Source: Opitutia bacterium
GTDB lineage: Bacteria > Verrucomicrobiota > Verrucomicrobiia > Opitutales > Opitutaceae
Assembly (NCBI GenBank): GCA_016217545.1
Contig: JACRHT010000002.1
Coordinates: forward strand, 186,001 to 250,000
DNA: 64,000 nucleotides
Direction: 5' to 3'
Positions 41,484 to 49,080 of this stretch are shown piece after piece (positions within the stretch are counted from its first letter, which is position 1; every line of letters begins with the position of its first letter). The position numbers were made by a program, and so were the translations under genes. The notes beneath the pieces were generated by a model. That model made no database searches, was not told where the DNA came from, and saw only the letters and a list, made by a program, of their open reading frames with translations.

Positions 41484-43403
41484 ATGAGCTCCTCCCGCCT
41501 CCTCGACCGCATTGCCGGTCCCGCCGACGTCAAGGCCCTCGCGCCCGCCCAGCTCCCGCAGCTCGCGCAGGAAATCCGCGACGACATCATCACCGTCACC
41601 GCCAAGAACGGCGGGCACGTCGGTCCGAACCTCGGCGTCGTCGAGCTCACGATCGCGCTGCACCGCGTCTTCAACACGCCCGAGGACCAATTCGTCTTCG
41701 ACGTCGCGCACCAGGGCTACGTCCACAAGCTCCTCACCGGCCGCGGAGGCGCCTTCTTCAAGGGCCTGCGCAAGACCGACGGCGCGTCCGGCTTCCTCTA
41801 CCGCCGCGAGAGCCCGCACGACGCGTTCGGCGCCGGTCACGCCGGCACGGCGCTTTCCGCCGCGCTCGGCATGGCCACCGCCCGCGATCTCCGCGGCAGC
41901 AGCGAGCACGTCGTCGCCGTGTGCGGCGATGCGGCCTTCACCTGCGGCGTCACGATGGAGGCGCTCAACAACGTCGTCAGCTCCACCAAGCGCCTCGTGG
42001 TCATCCTCAACGACAACGAGTGGTCGATCGCCAAGAACGTCGGCGCCATCGCCAAGTATCTCAACAAGCTCAGCACCAGCCCGACCTACAACAAGCTCCA
42101 CCACGACGTGGAGAAGTTCTTCCTCGGCCTGCCGCACGGCAGCGAGATGAACCAGTTTTATCTGAAGTGGAAACGCGAGACGAAGGACTTCTTCGTCAAC
42201 TCGTCGCTCTTCGAAAAATTCGGCCTGCGCTACGTCGGACCGGTCGACGGCCACAACGTCGACGAATTGGTGAAGAACCTCGAGTTCGCGAAAAACTGCG
42301 ACGGCCCCGTGCTCGTCCACGTGCTGACGAAAAAGGGCAAAGGCCTCGAAGCCGCCATCGCACACCCGGAGAAATTCCACGGCGCGAGCCCGTTCGATCC
42401 CGCGACCGGCGAGAGCGTGAAGAGCGCCGCCGGCACACCGCCCGCCTACCAGGACGTGTTCGGCGCGGCCCTGACGAAGTTCGCCAAGCAGAACCCGAAA
42501 GTCCTCGGCATCACCGGCGCCATGCCGAGCGGCACCGGTCTGACACAGCTCAGCAAGGAAGTGCCCGGACAGTTCTTCGACGTCGGCATCGCCGAGGAAC
42601 ACGCGGTGCTCTTCGCCGCTGGTCTCGCCACGAAGGGCTTCCGCCCGGTCTGCGCGATCTACTCGACGTTCCTGCAGCGCGCCTACGACATGGTCATCCA
42701 TGACGTCTGCCTGCAGAACCTGCCCGTGACGTTCTGCATGGATCGCGCCGGCCTCTCGCCCAACGACGGCCCGACGCACCACGGTCTCTTCGACATTTCG
42801 TATCTCCGCTGCGTCCCGAACGCGGTCATCATGCAGCCGAAGGACGAGGACGAGCTGACCGACATGCTGCACACGTCGCTGCAGCTCCCCTCGCCCGCGT
42901 TCATCCGCTACCCGCGCGGCGCCGGCACCGGCGTGAAGATCAAGGCGCAACCCGCCGTCATGCCGATCGGCCACGCCGAAGTGCTCCGCGAAGGCTCGAA
43001 CGTGATGATCTGGGCGCTCGGCCCGATGGTGCAGGAAGCACTCAAAGTCGCCGACCGCATCGCCGCCGAAGAGGGACTGTCCGTCGGCGTCGTGAACGCG
43101 CGCTTCGTGAAGCCGCTCGACCGCACGCTGCTCCTCTCGCAGGCCGCGTGCATCCCGCTGATCGTGACGCTCGAGGACAACGTCGTTGCCGGCGGCTTCG
43201 GCAGCGCGGTGCTCGAGGCTTTGCAGGAAGGCGACTGCCAGACTGCCGTCGAGCGCATCGGTTGGCCGGATAAATTCGTCGAGCACGGCAGCAGCGTGGA
43301 AATCCTCCGCGCCAACTACGGCCTCGGCACCGACGACATCGTCCGCCGCATCAAGGAGCGCTACAAGCGCCTCGGCACGGCGACGGTTGAAGCGGAAGTG
43401 TGA
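41484..43403 (+). CDS. dxs: 1-deoxy-D-xylulose-5-phosphate synthase
   Basis: Condenses pyruvate and glyceraldehyde-3-phosphate in the first step of the MEP isoprenoid pathway. The protein is 639 residues. The TPP-binding region is VCGDAAFTCGVTMEALNNVV (Asp149). The family motifs DVAHQGYVHKLLTGR, HDAFGAGHAGTALS, VGPVDGHN, DVGIAEEHAVLFAAGLA, DRAGLSPNDGPTHHG and RYPRGAG are all present. Several differ from the usual consensus (GDGAMTAG, DVGHQTYPHK, DRAGLVGEDG), so this is a divergent branch. Only xseB is adjacent; no ispA lies nearby. Confidence 0.92.
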   Translation: MSSSRLLDRIAGPADVKALAPAQLPQLAQEIRDDIITVTAKNGGHVGPNLGVVELTIALHRVFNTPEDQFVFDVAHQGYVHKLLTGRGGAFFKGLRKTDGASGFLYRRESPHDAFGAGHAGTALSAALGMATARDLRGSSEHVVAVCGDAAFTCGVTMEALNNVVSSTKRLVVILNDNEWSIAKNVGAIAKYLNKLSTSPTYNKLHHDVEKFFLGLPHGSEMNQFYLKWKRETKDFFVNSSLFEKFGLRYVGPVDGHNVDELVKNLEFAKNCDGPVLVHVLTKKGKGLEAAIAHPEKFHGASPFDPATGESVKSAAGTPPAYQDVFGAALTKFAKQNPKVLGITGAMPSGTGLTQLSKEVPGQFFDVGIAEEHAVLFAAGLATKGFRPVCAIYSTFLQRAYDMVIHDVCLQNLPVTFCMDRAGLSPNDGPTHHGLFDISYLRCVPNAVIMQPKDEDELTDMLHTSLQLPSPAFIRYPRGAGTGVKIKAQPAVMPIGHAEVLREGSNVMIWALGPMVQEALKVADRIAAEEGLSVGVVNARFVKPLDRTLLLSQAACIPLIVTLEDNVVAGGFGSAVLEALQEGDCQTAVERIGWPDKFVEHGSSVEILRANYGLGTDDIVRRIKERYKRLGTATVEAEV

Positions 43404-43426
43404 TCGGCCCCACCAACCGGTCTGCC

Positions 43427-43460
43427 ACGCCCGCGCGGATGTCGCGGGCGTTTTCGTTTT
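43427..43460 (+). terminator. Rho-independent terminator of dxs
   Basis: A nine-base-pair stem ACGCCCGCG with CGCGGGCGT (43427-43435 and 43443-43451) is followed by TTTCGTTTT. It begins 23 bases after the dxs stop. Confidence 0.88.
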
Positions 43461-43757
43461 CCCGGCCAATCGCCTCTCGCTCATTCCCTCCTCTCCTCGC
43501 GAGGTGCGCGAAGCACGCCGGGGCGATACAGCGGATTTTTTCGTCGCCGTGCCCCGAGCCATGACTGCCTGCGAGGCGTGCAGCCGGAGGGCGAGTTCCG
43601 TCCGCTCCGCCGCATTTTCGAAAATAATGTAGCCGGGGTCGCTGACCCCGGAAAGAGGCTTTCCCGAGGAAAAAAGCCCCCGCCGGGCTCAACGAGCCCG
43701 GCTACAGAAAACGCCCTGGCAAGAGCCGGCCGCCACTCCGCCCTCATTCCAGCAGCG
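43461..43757. other. intergenic stretch with a palindromic element, no gene seen
   Basis: About 300 bases between the dxs terminator and the terminator of the Cys-rich gene. The only recognisable content is the 79-base palindromic repeat at 43628-43706. Open frames here are short and unsupported. Confidence 0.6.
43628..43706. repeat. two-armed palindromic repeat TGTAGCCGGGG ... CCCGGCTACA
   Basis: A 79-base element. One hairpin is at 43630-43652 (GGGGTCGCTGACCCC) and the second is at 43683-43702 (GGGCTCAACGAGCCC). They are joined by GAAAGAGGCTTTCCCGAGG. The outer ends TGTAGCC and GGCTACA are inverted. It matches 31818-31895 in opposite orientation. Confidence 0.88.
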
Positions 43758-43789
43758 AAAAAGAAAAGCCGCGTGGGCGACACGCGGCT
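43758..43789 (-). terminator. Rho-independent terminator of the Cys-rich protein gene
   Basis: A nine-base-pair stem AGCCGCGTG with CACGCGGCT (43767-43775 and 43781-43789) is followed, in the minus-strand direction, by a T-rich run. It lies about 26 bases after the stop. Confidence 0.8.
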
Positions 43790-43815
43790 CGAAATTCATC
43801 GGAGCGAAAGCCGGC

Positions 43816-44010
43816 TTAGTTCTTCCCGCCGCACTTCTCGCAGTTCTTGCCCTGCTTCGCCGCCTCGATGCAGCACTTGTGGTCGCACGAGTGGCCCTGC
43901 TTGGCTGCCTTCTCGCAACACGGAGGCCGCTTTCCCTCTGCCGCGTCGGAGACCAGGTAGCCGAGGGCGATGCCGAGGACGATGATGGCGCAAAGACGCA
44001 GAGTTCTCAT
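43816..44010 (-). CDS. small membrane-anchored Cys-rich protein with a duplicated CC...C motif
   Basis: A 64-residue protein. An N-terminal hydrophobic helix (LCAIIVLGIALGYLVSDA) acts as signal or anchor. After it, two tandem copies of a short unit appear: PCCEKAAKQGHSCDHK, then CCIEAAKQGKNCEKC. Seven cysteines and two histidines in about 30 residues suggest metal binding or a disulfide-rich mini-domain outside the cytoplasm. I do not recognise a family. The ATG at 44010 is preceded by unrelated sequence, and a terminator follows, so it is a complete one-gene unit. Confidence 0.8.
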   Translation of the reverse strand: MRTLRLCAIIVLGIALGYLVSDAAEGKRPPCCEKAAKQGHSCDHKCCIEAAKQGKNCEKCGGKN

Positions 44011-44127
44011 GTGGGTGACGAGGGTGACCAGTTTCGATTTTTGGGGTGGGCCGATGCTCACCGCCGAATTGATGCCCTTGGGACGGGGTTGGGGCGGGGA
44101 AAATTCAATCGACGAGCAACGTGGGGT

Positions 44128-44202
44128 TGGTGCGGGTAGCGGGAGTCGAACCCGCCTCTCAGCTTTGGGAAAGCCGCATAATAGCCGATATACTATACCC
44201 GC
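44128..44202 (-). tRNA. tRNA-Gly (anticodon CCC), CCA encoded
   Basis: The minus strand folds as a cloverleaf. The acceptor is GCGGGTA with TACCCGC, the D arm is short (three pairs), and the anticodon stem CGGCT/AGCTG carries the loop TTCCCAA. The T arm is GCGGG-TTCGACT-CCCGC, with discriminator A followed by an encoded CCA. The anticodon CCC reads GGG glycine codons. Confidence 0.95.
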
Positions 44203-44248
44203 GAAAGAACGGTCCTGAAGCCATAGCGGCGGGCGCGACGCGGGCAAG

Positions 44249-44845
44249 TCACGAATAGTGGCGCCGTCCGTCGAGAGCGCTTTTCAGGGTGACCGCGTCC
44301 GCGTAGAGCACCCCGCCGCCGCTCGGCAGGCCGAAGCCGATGCGAGTGACCTTCACGCTTTCGCCACCCGGCAGGCGCTCAGTTAGAAAATGGCACGTCG
44401 CCTCGCCTTCGACATCGTTCGAAAGCGCGAGGATCAACTCGTTGATCTCCCCGGAAGCGAGCCGCTCGAGCAGCGGCCCCAGATTAAGATCCTCCGGCGC
44501 CACCCCGCGGATCGGCGAAAGTTTCCCGTGCAGGACGTGATACCGTCCTCGATAGGCTCCCGAGCGTTCGATCGCGGCGAGATCAGGCACGTTTTCCACG
44601 ACGCACACCTGGCCGGTTGCGCGGCGTTCGTCGGCGCAAATCGGGCAGAATTCCTCTTCCGCCAGGTTGCCGCATTTCGCGCAGCGTCGCACCGACTTGG
44701 CAGCCGCCTGCAACGCGTTGACGAGCTCCGGCAATTTCTGCGGCTTCTCGACGAGCAGGTGCAGCGCGATGCGTTCCGCGGAGCGATAGCCCACTCCCGG
44801 CAAGCCCTTGAGCTGCTTCTGCAGATGCTCGAGCGCCGGAGTCAT
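44249..44845 (-). CDS. recR: recombination protein RecR
   Basis: A gap-repair protein that loads RecA with RecF and RecO. It has 198 residues: a helix-hairpin-helix (LKGLPGVGYRSAERIALHLL), a C4 zinc finger (CAKCGNLAEEEFCPIC) and a Toprim domain (VCVVENVPDLAAIERSGAYR, then GEATCHFL). The final VTRIGFGLPSGGGVLYADAV is the conserved Walker-like end. It follows ybaB with a 7-base gap, the usual dnaX-ybaB-recR arrangement without dnaX here. Confidence 0.97.
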   Translation of the reverse strand: MTPALEHLQKQLKGLPGVGYRSAERIALHLLVEKPQKLPELVNALQAAAKSVRRCAKCGNLAEEEFCPICADERRATGQVCVVENVPDLAAIERSGAYRGRYHVLHGKLSPIRGVAPEDLNLGPLLERLASGEINELILALSNDVEGEATCHFLTERLPGGESVKVTRIGFGLPSGGGVLYADAVTLKSALDGRRHYS

Positions 44846-44852
44846 CGCTGCG

Positions 44853-45161
44853 TCAGAACATTCCCGGCATCTGGAAGGCCGAGGAGATGCGCTGCATCTC
44901 GGAATCGTTCAGTTCCTTCGCCTTGGTCGCGGCTTCCTGCACGGCGTTGAGCACCGTCTCCTCGATGAGCTTCGGCTCTTCCTTGAGGAACTCGGGGTCG
45001 AGTTTCAGCGCGAGGAACTTGCCCGCGCCGCTGATCTTCACCTGCACGGCGCCACCGCCCGCAGTGATGTCGATCTCGCGCGTTTCGAGGGCCTTTTGCA
45101 TGTCCTCGATCTGCCGCTGCATTTTCTGAGCTTGTTTGAGCAATTTGCCTACGCCGGCCAT
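44853..45161 (-). CDS. ybaB: nucleoid-associated protein YbaB/EbfC
   Basis: A 102-residue DNA-binding dimer. It begins MAGVGKLLKQAQKMQRQIEDMQ and has the typical VQVKISGAGKFLALKLDPEF and LEETVLNAVQEAATKAKEL-like helices. It is placed directly upstream of recR on the same strand, an association conserved across bacteria. The length and both conserved halves are intact. Confidence 0.95.
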   Translation of the reverse strand: MAGVGKLLKQAQKMQRQIEDMQKALETREIDITAGGGAVQVKISGAGKFLALKLDPEFLKEEPKLIEETVLNAVQEAATKAKELNDSEMQRISSAFQMPGMF

Positions 45162-45224
45162 GGTGAATTCGGGTTGAAAACGAGTGAGCCGAAATTGCGC
45201 CGCGCGCCGCGGAGCGAGGCAAGG

Positions 45225-46121
45225 CTAGACTTTTCCGAGCAGCGGACGGTAACCCGCCCGGAAGTCCGGAAACGCCGGTGTCCAACCGAGCACGCGACGG
45301 ATTTTCTCCGCGACGATGATGCGATCCGGCGTCGGCTCGCCGCCCTTGCGCACACTCGCGACCGCGCCGTCGAACTGCGGCGCAGGCACACCGATCTCGT
45401 GCGCCAGCCAACTGACCAGCTCCGCCCGCGTCGCCGGGGCGCCGTCGCTGAGATTGAACCCCTCGCTCGTCACTCCCGCCGACGCGGCGAAACACGCCAG
45501 CATCGCCGCGACGATGTCGTCGCGATGGATGAGATTCATTCGGAAGTTTGGCTCGCCGCCGAAACGCGTCTGGCCCGCGCGCAGCGCGTTCAGCAGATAA
45601 TGCCGGCCCGGCCCGTAGATGCCCGCGCAGCGCAGCACGAACGACCGCGCGACTACCGCCGGGGCTGCTCCACGCAACAAGTTCTCCGCCTCCACGAGCA
45701 CGCGTCCCGTCGGCGAAGCGCCCTCCGTCGACGCGCTTTCCTCCACGCGCGCTCCCCCGCCCTGCGGATAGACGCCGGTGCTGCTCGTGTAGGCGAGCGT
45801 GCCGACCGGCGCACGCGCCGCCCACGCGAGGATCGACCGCATGCCGTCGACATAAGAGGCACGGTAACCCTCGGGCGTCGGCGCCGACGCGCTAACCGTG
45901 TTGGCCACAAAATCGGCCCGCTCGATCCGTCCGTGCCAGCCATCGTTCGCCAAGTCCGCTTCGACCACCGCCACACCTCGCGCGCGCAGCGCCGACGCTT
46001 TTTCTGCGTTTCGCGTCAACGCCGTCACTCGCGCGCCGCGTGCCAGCGCCGCGTCCGCGAGCGCGGACCCGACGTAGCCGCAGCCGAAGATGACGAGATG
46101 TTTGCCAGCGAGGGAGCCCAC
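45225..46121 (-). CDS. NAD-dependent epimerase/dehydratase family protein (SDR)
   Basis: A 298-residue extended SDR protein. The Rossmann start is KHLVIFGCGYVGSALADAAL. The active-site region contains LAYTSSTGVYPQGG with the Tyr of a YxxxK-like segment displaced, then RCAGIYGPGRHYL and NLIHRDDIVAAMLA. The family includes sugar-nucleotide epimerases and YeeZ-like proteins; the GCGYVGS start and the lack of a clean YxxxK point to the YeeZ-like group. The GTG at 46121 is chosen because upstream frame contains repeat sequence. No substrate can be assigned. Confidence 0.82.
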   Translation of the reverse strand: MGSLAGKHLVIFGCGYVGSALADAALARGARVTALTRNAEKASALRARGVAVVEADLANDGWHGRIERADFVANTVSASAPTPEGYRASYVDGMRSILAWAARAPVGTLAYTSSTGVYPQGGGARVEESASTEGASPTGRVLVEAENLLRGAAPAVVARSFVLRCAGIYGPGRHYLLNALRAGQTRFGGEPNFRMNLIHRDDIVAAMLACFAASAGVTSEGFNLSDGAPATRAELVSWLAHEIGVPAPQFDGAVASVRKGGEPTPDRIIVAEKIRRVLGWTPAFPDFRAGYRPLLGKV

Positions 46122-46127
46122 GGCGGG

Positions 46128-46230
46128 AAGTAACAAGCAACCATGAGCAGGTAACAAGGGGCGAATCGCCGAACGCGAACGACGCCGCCGCGAGAACGCC
46201 TCTTGTTCCTTGTCCCTTGTTCCCTGATAC
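46128..46230. repeat. degenerate inverted repeat of GTAACAAGGG units
   Basis: The left part (46128-46161) has two AGTAACAAG/GGTAACAAGGGG units. The right part (46201-46230) has CTTGTTCC, CCTTGTCC and CCTTGTTCCC, their approximate complements. The 39-base centre encodes nothing visible. It fills the divergent space between the epimerase and DJ-1 genes, starting 6 bases from the first. Confidence 0.6.
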
Positions 46231-46238
46231 TTCTCCCC

Positions 46239-46778
46239 ATGCCCACCGTGCTCACGCTGCTCGCCGATGGTTTTGAAGAGATCGAGGCCTTCGCGCCGGT
46301 CGACCTGCTGCGCCGCGCCGGCGTCGAGGTCACCGTCGCCACGCTCAACGACAACCGCCACGCCACCGGCCGCAGCGGCATCGTGGCGCACGGCGACGTG
46401 GCGCTCGCCGCCGTCGGCGAATCGCTCTTCGACCTCGTCTTCCTGCCAGGCGGCGCGGGCGTCAAACTCCTACGCGCGGATGCCCGCGTGCGCGAAGTTG
46501 TCCTCCGCCACGCCTCCACCGACCGCTGGCTGGCCGCGATCTGCGCCGCGCCCACCGTATTGAACGACTGCGGTCTGCTTGCGGGAAAACGTTATACCGC
46601 GCACTTCTCCGTGGCCGGCGAGCTCCCGGCCATTCTGTTCGACGAACGGGTCGTGACCGACGGCAAGATCACCACGTCCCGTGGAGCCGGAACCTCGATC
46701 GACTTTGGCCTCCACCTCGTCCGCTTGCTGAGCGGCGACGAAAAAGCCAAGGAAATAAGCAAAGCCATTTGTTTCTAA
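46239..46778 (+). CDS. DJ-1/PfpI family protein (YajL-like)
   Basis: A 179-residue protein of the DJ-1 superfamily, whose members act as protein/nucleic acid deglycases, glyoxalases or oxidative-stress chaperones. MPTVLTLLADGFEEIEAFAP holds the conserved Glu, and the nucleophile elbow LAAICAAPTVL holds Cys102. The tail TSRGAGTSIDFGLHLV is typical of the YajL/DJ-1 branch. It has no operon partner. A stable hairpin follows its stop codon. Confidence 0.93.
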   Translation: MPTVLTLLADGFEEIEAFAPVDLLRRAGVEVTVATLNDNRHATGRSGIVAHGDVALAAVGESLFDLVFLPGGAGVKLLRADARVREVVLRHASTDRWLAAICAAPTVLNDCGLLAGKRYTAHFSVAGELPAILFDERVVTDGKITTSRGAGTSIDFGLHLVRLLSGDEKAKEISKAICF

Positions 46779-46838
46779 GGCTTTGCGCGAAAAAGCGCAT
46801 TGCCTCCGGCCCGAGCTAGGGGTTGCATCCTATCGGCC
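46778..46838 (+). other. two stem-loops after the DJ-1 gene, in the leader of the export cluster
   Basis: Hairpin one (46778-46805) pairs AGGC and TGCGC with GCGCA and GCCT around a GAAAAA loop, with a symmetric TT/TT internal loop. Hairpin two (46808-46838) pairs GGCC..GA..TAGG with CCTATCGGCC. No T tract follows, so they are poor Rho-independent terminators. They may be a leader structure for the ABC exporter genes 170 bases downstream. I cannot match them to a known riboswitch. Confidence 0.4.
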
Positions 46839-47007
46839 TGCCCCCGGCCGGCCACTTGGCCTACGGAACCGATGCCCCTGATTACCGCCGCCTCCCTGTG
46901 GACGTGACGCGGCGAAGCTTTGTTAGGGGAATACTCCTAGACGCTCGACGCTCCCGCGGCGCCACCGCAGATTGCTGACGCCTCGCGCAAGCCGCCTCAC
47001 TTCCTCC

Positions 47008-47841
47008 ATGTCCGCACCCGCTCCCAACATTGACCTCACGATCGAGGCCGGCCGAGCCGAGCAACACTACTGGCGCGACCTCTGGCGCTACCGCGAGCTC
47101 CTCGGCTTCCTCGCCTGGCGCGACATCAAGGTCCGCTACAAACAGGCCGCGCTCGGTGCCGCTTGGGCGATCATCCAACCGGTCGTCCAGACCGCGCTGC
47201 TCACCTTCGTTTTCTCCAAGCTCGCCAAGATGCCCGACGGCGGCGTGCCCTACTTCCTGCTCGTGTTGTGCGGCAACCTGCCGTGGCAGCTTTTCACCAA
47301 CGCCTTCAACGGTGCCGGCAACAGCCTCGTCGGCAACTCGCACCTGATCTCGAAGGTCTATTTCCCGCGCCTCACCGTGCCGCTCTCCTCGCTCGCGGTC
47401 GCGCTGATCGATTTCGCGATTCTGCTCGTCATCGCGATCCCCACCATCGCCGCCTTCGGCATCTGGCCGAGCTGGCAGATTCTCCTGCTCCCGTTCTTCC
47501 TGCTGCTCGCGCTCATCATCGCGCTCGGCGCGGGACTCTGGTTGACCGCGCTGACGGTGAAATACCGCGACTTCCGCTTCGTCACGGGATTCATCCTCCA
47601 AGTCGGTATGTTCGTCACGCCCGTCGGCTATCGCACCGACACGCTGCCGAACTGGCGCGACCTGCTCGCCCTCAACCCGCTCACCGGCGTCATCGACGGC
47701 GTCCGCTGGTGCCTGCTCGGCGGCCGCGTCGAAGTGCACCTGCCCGGCCTTGCCGTTTCGATTCTGGTCGCCCTCGTCCTGCTCGTGACGGGTCTCTGGT
47801 ATTTCCGCAAAACCGAACGCCAATTCGCCGACGTCGTCTGA
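47008..47841 (+). CDS. wzm: polysaccharide ABC transporter permease (Wzm-like)
   Basis: The membrane subunit of an ABC-2 exporter for lipid-linked polysaccharide. It has 277 residues and six membrane helices. The hallmark cytoplasmic start is FLAWRDIKVRYKQAALGAAW, followed by IIQPVVQTALLTFVFSKLAK and the C-terminal NWRDLLALNPLTGVIDGVRW. It is the first gene of the plus-strand glycan cluster, and the ATP-binding partner starts 1 base after its stop. An upstream start at 46972 is possible, but MSAPAPNIDLTIEAG at 47008 is typical of the family. Confidence 0.94.
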   Translation: MSAPAPNIDLTIEAGRAEQHYWRDLWRYRELLGFLAWRDIKVRYKQAALGAAWAIIQPVVQTALLTFVFSKLAKMPDGGVPYFLLVLCGNLPWQLFTNAFNGAGNSLVGNSHLISKVYFPRLTVPLSSLAVALIDFAILLVIAIPTIAAFGIWPSWQILLLPFFLLLALIIALGAGLWLTALTVKYRDFRFVTGFILQVGMFVTPVGYRTDTLPNWRDLLALNPLTGVIDGVRWCLLGGRVEVHLPGLAVSILVALVLLVTGLWYFRKTERQFADVV

Positions 47842-47842
47842 C

Positions 47843-49069
47843 ATGAGCCTCCCCGCGATCGAAGTCACCGGCCTGAGCAAACGCTACGTCATCGAGCACG
47901 AGTCGCGGCACGACAGCTTGCGCGACACGCTGCACCACAAGGCCCGCCAGCTCTGGCGCCGCTACCGTTGGGGCACCTCGTTCGAGAAAGAGGAGTTCTG
48001 GGCGCTGCGCGACGTCTCGTTCTCCGTCCAGCCCGGCGAAGTCGTCGGCATCGTGGGCCGCAACGGCGCCGGCAAGTCCACGCTCCTGAAAATCCTCTCG
48101 CGCATCACCGAACCCACCTCCGGCAAGATCCGCCTGCGCGGCCGCGTCGCCTCGCTGCTCGAAGTGGGCACCGGCTTCCATCCCGACCTCACCGGCCGCG
48201 AAAACATCTACCTCAACGGCTCCATCCTCGGCATGCAACGCGCCGAGATCAGCCGCAAGTTCGACGAGATCGTCGCCTTCGCCGAGATCGAGCGCTTCCT
48301 CGACACGCCGGTGAAACGCTACTCCAGCGGCATGTATGTCCGCCTCGCGTTCGCCGTCGCCGCGCACCTCGAGCCCGAGATTCTCATCGTCGACGAGGTC
48401 CTCGCCGTCGGCGACATGGCGTTCCAGAAGAAATGCCTCGGCAAGATGCAGAGCGTCGCGCAAGGCGAAGGCCGCACCGTTCTCTTCGTCTCGCACAACA
48501 TCCACGCCGTGCGCCAACTCTGCCGCACCGGCATTCTCCTCGGCGAAGGACAACTCAAAGCCTCCGGCCCCGTCGCCAAAGTCCTCGACGCCTACCTCGA
48601 CACCGCGAGCAGCAGCGAAACCCAGGTTCCCGCGCCCGCACCGGAGCTGCGCGATCGCGCTTACGTGACCGGCCTCAGCTTCGAAGATCTCGACGGCCGG
48701 CCCAACACGATCTTCTCCGTCGGCCAAGGCTGGCGCGCCAAGGTCCGCATTCGCCTTGCACGCGCCTATCCGAAATTCGTCACCGGTTTCGGCCTCGTAA
48801 GCACCGACGGCCTCGGCGTGCAAACCGCGTGGATGCCGCCCGTCGACCTCGCCGCCGGCGACTACGAAATCACCTTCGAACAAACCGTCGCGCTGCAAGC
48901 GGGCGGCTACACCGGCATCATCGGCCTCAGCTCCGGCAACCAAGGCATCCAGCAAATCACCGCGGGTCGCATCGATCTTTCCGGCGAAGAACCGCACGGC
49001 TATTTCCCGCTCACTTCAGGCGTCGGCATCGTGCTCAACTCGATGAAAACTTCCCTGACGGCGCTCTAA
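47843..49069 (+). CDS. wzt: polysaccharide ABC transporter ATP-binding protein with C-terminal substrate domain (Wzt-like)
   Basis: A 408-residue ATPase subunit. Walker A is GRNGAGKST (72-80), the signature is KRYSSGMYVRLAFAVA, Walker B is EILIVDEVLAVGD, and the switch is VSHN. Residues from about 265 form an extra beta-rich Wzt-C-type domain (VTGLSFEDLDGRPNTIFSVG onward). In known O-antigen exporters that domain recognises the capped, often methylated, non-reducing end of the chain. Its presence suggests that chain length is set by a terminal modification, and several methyltransferases lie downstream. It pairs with Wzm. Confidence 0.93.
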   Translation: MSLPAIEVTGLSKRYVIEHESRHDSLRDTLHHKARQLWRRYRWGTSFEKEEFWALRDVSFSVQPGEVVGIVGRNGAGKSTLLKILSRITEPTSGKIRLRGRVASLLEVGTGFHPDLTGRENIYLNGSILGMQRAEISRKFDEIVAFAEIERFLDTPVKRYSSGMYVRLAFAVAAHLEPEILIVDEVLAVGDMAFQKKCLGKMQSVAQGEGRTVLFVSHNIHAVRQLCRTGILLGEGQLKASGPVAKVLDAYLDTASSSETQVPAPAPELRDRAYVTGLSFEDLDGRPNTIFSVGQGWRAKVRIRLARAYPKFVTGFGLVSTDGLGVQTAWMPPVDLAAGDYEITFEQTVALQAGGYTGIIGLSSGNQGIQQITAGRIDLSGEEPHGYFPLTSGVGIVLNSMKTSLTAL

Positions 49070-49080
49070 GCTTCAGGCCC

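Noticed and set aside
46778..46840. c-di-GMP (GEMM) riboswitch upstream of wzm
   Set aside because: A GCCTCCGGCC stretch resembles part of the class, but the conserved GGCAAA and GACGCAAAGC segments and the receptor for the tetraloop are missing.
47968..49080. N-terminal extension of the glycosyltransferase-FkbM gene
   Set aside because: The segment is Arg/His-rich shadow sequence in another frame of wzt. The recognisable protein begins after 49081.
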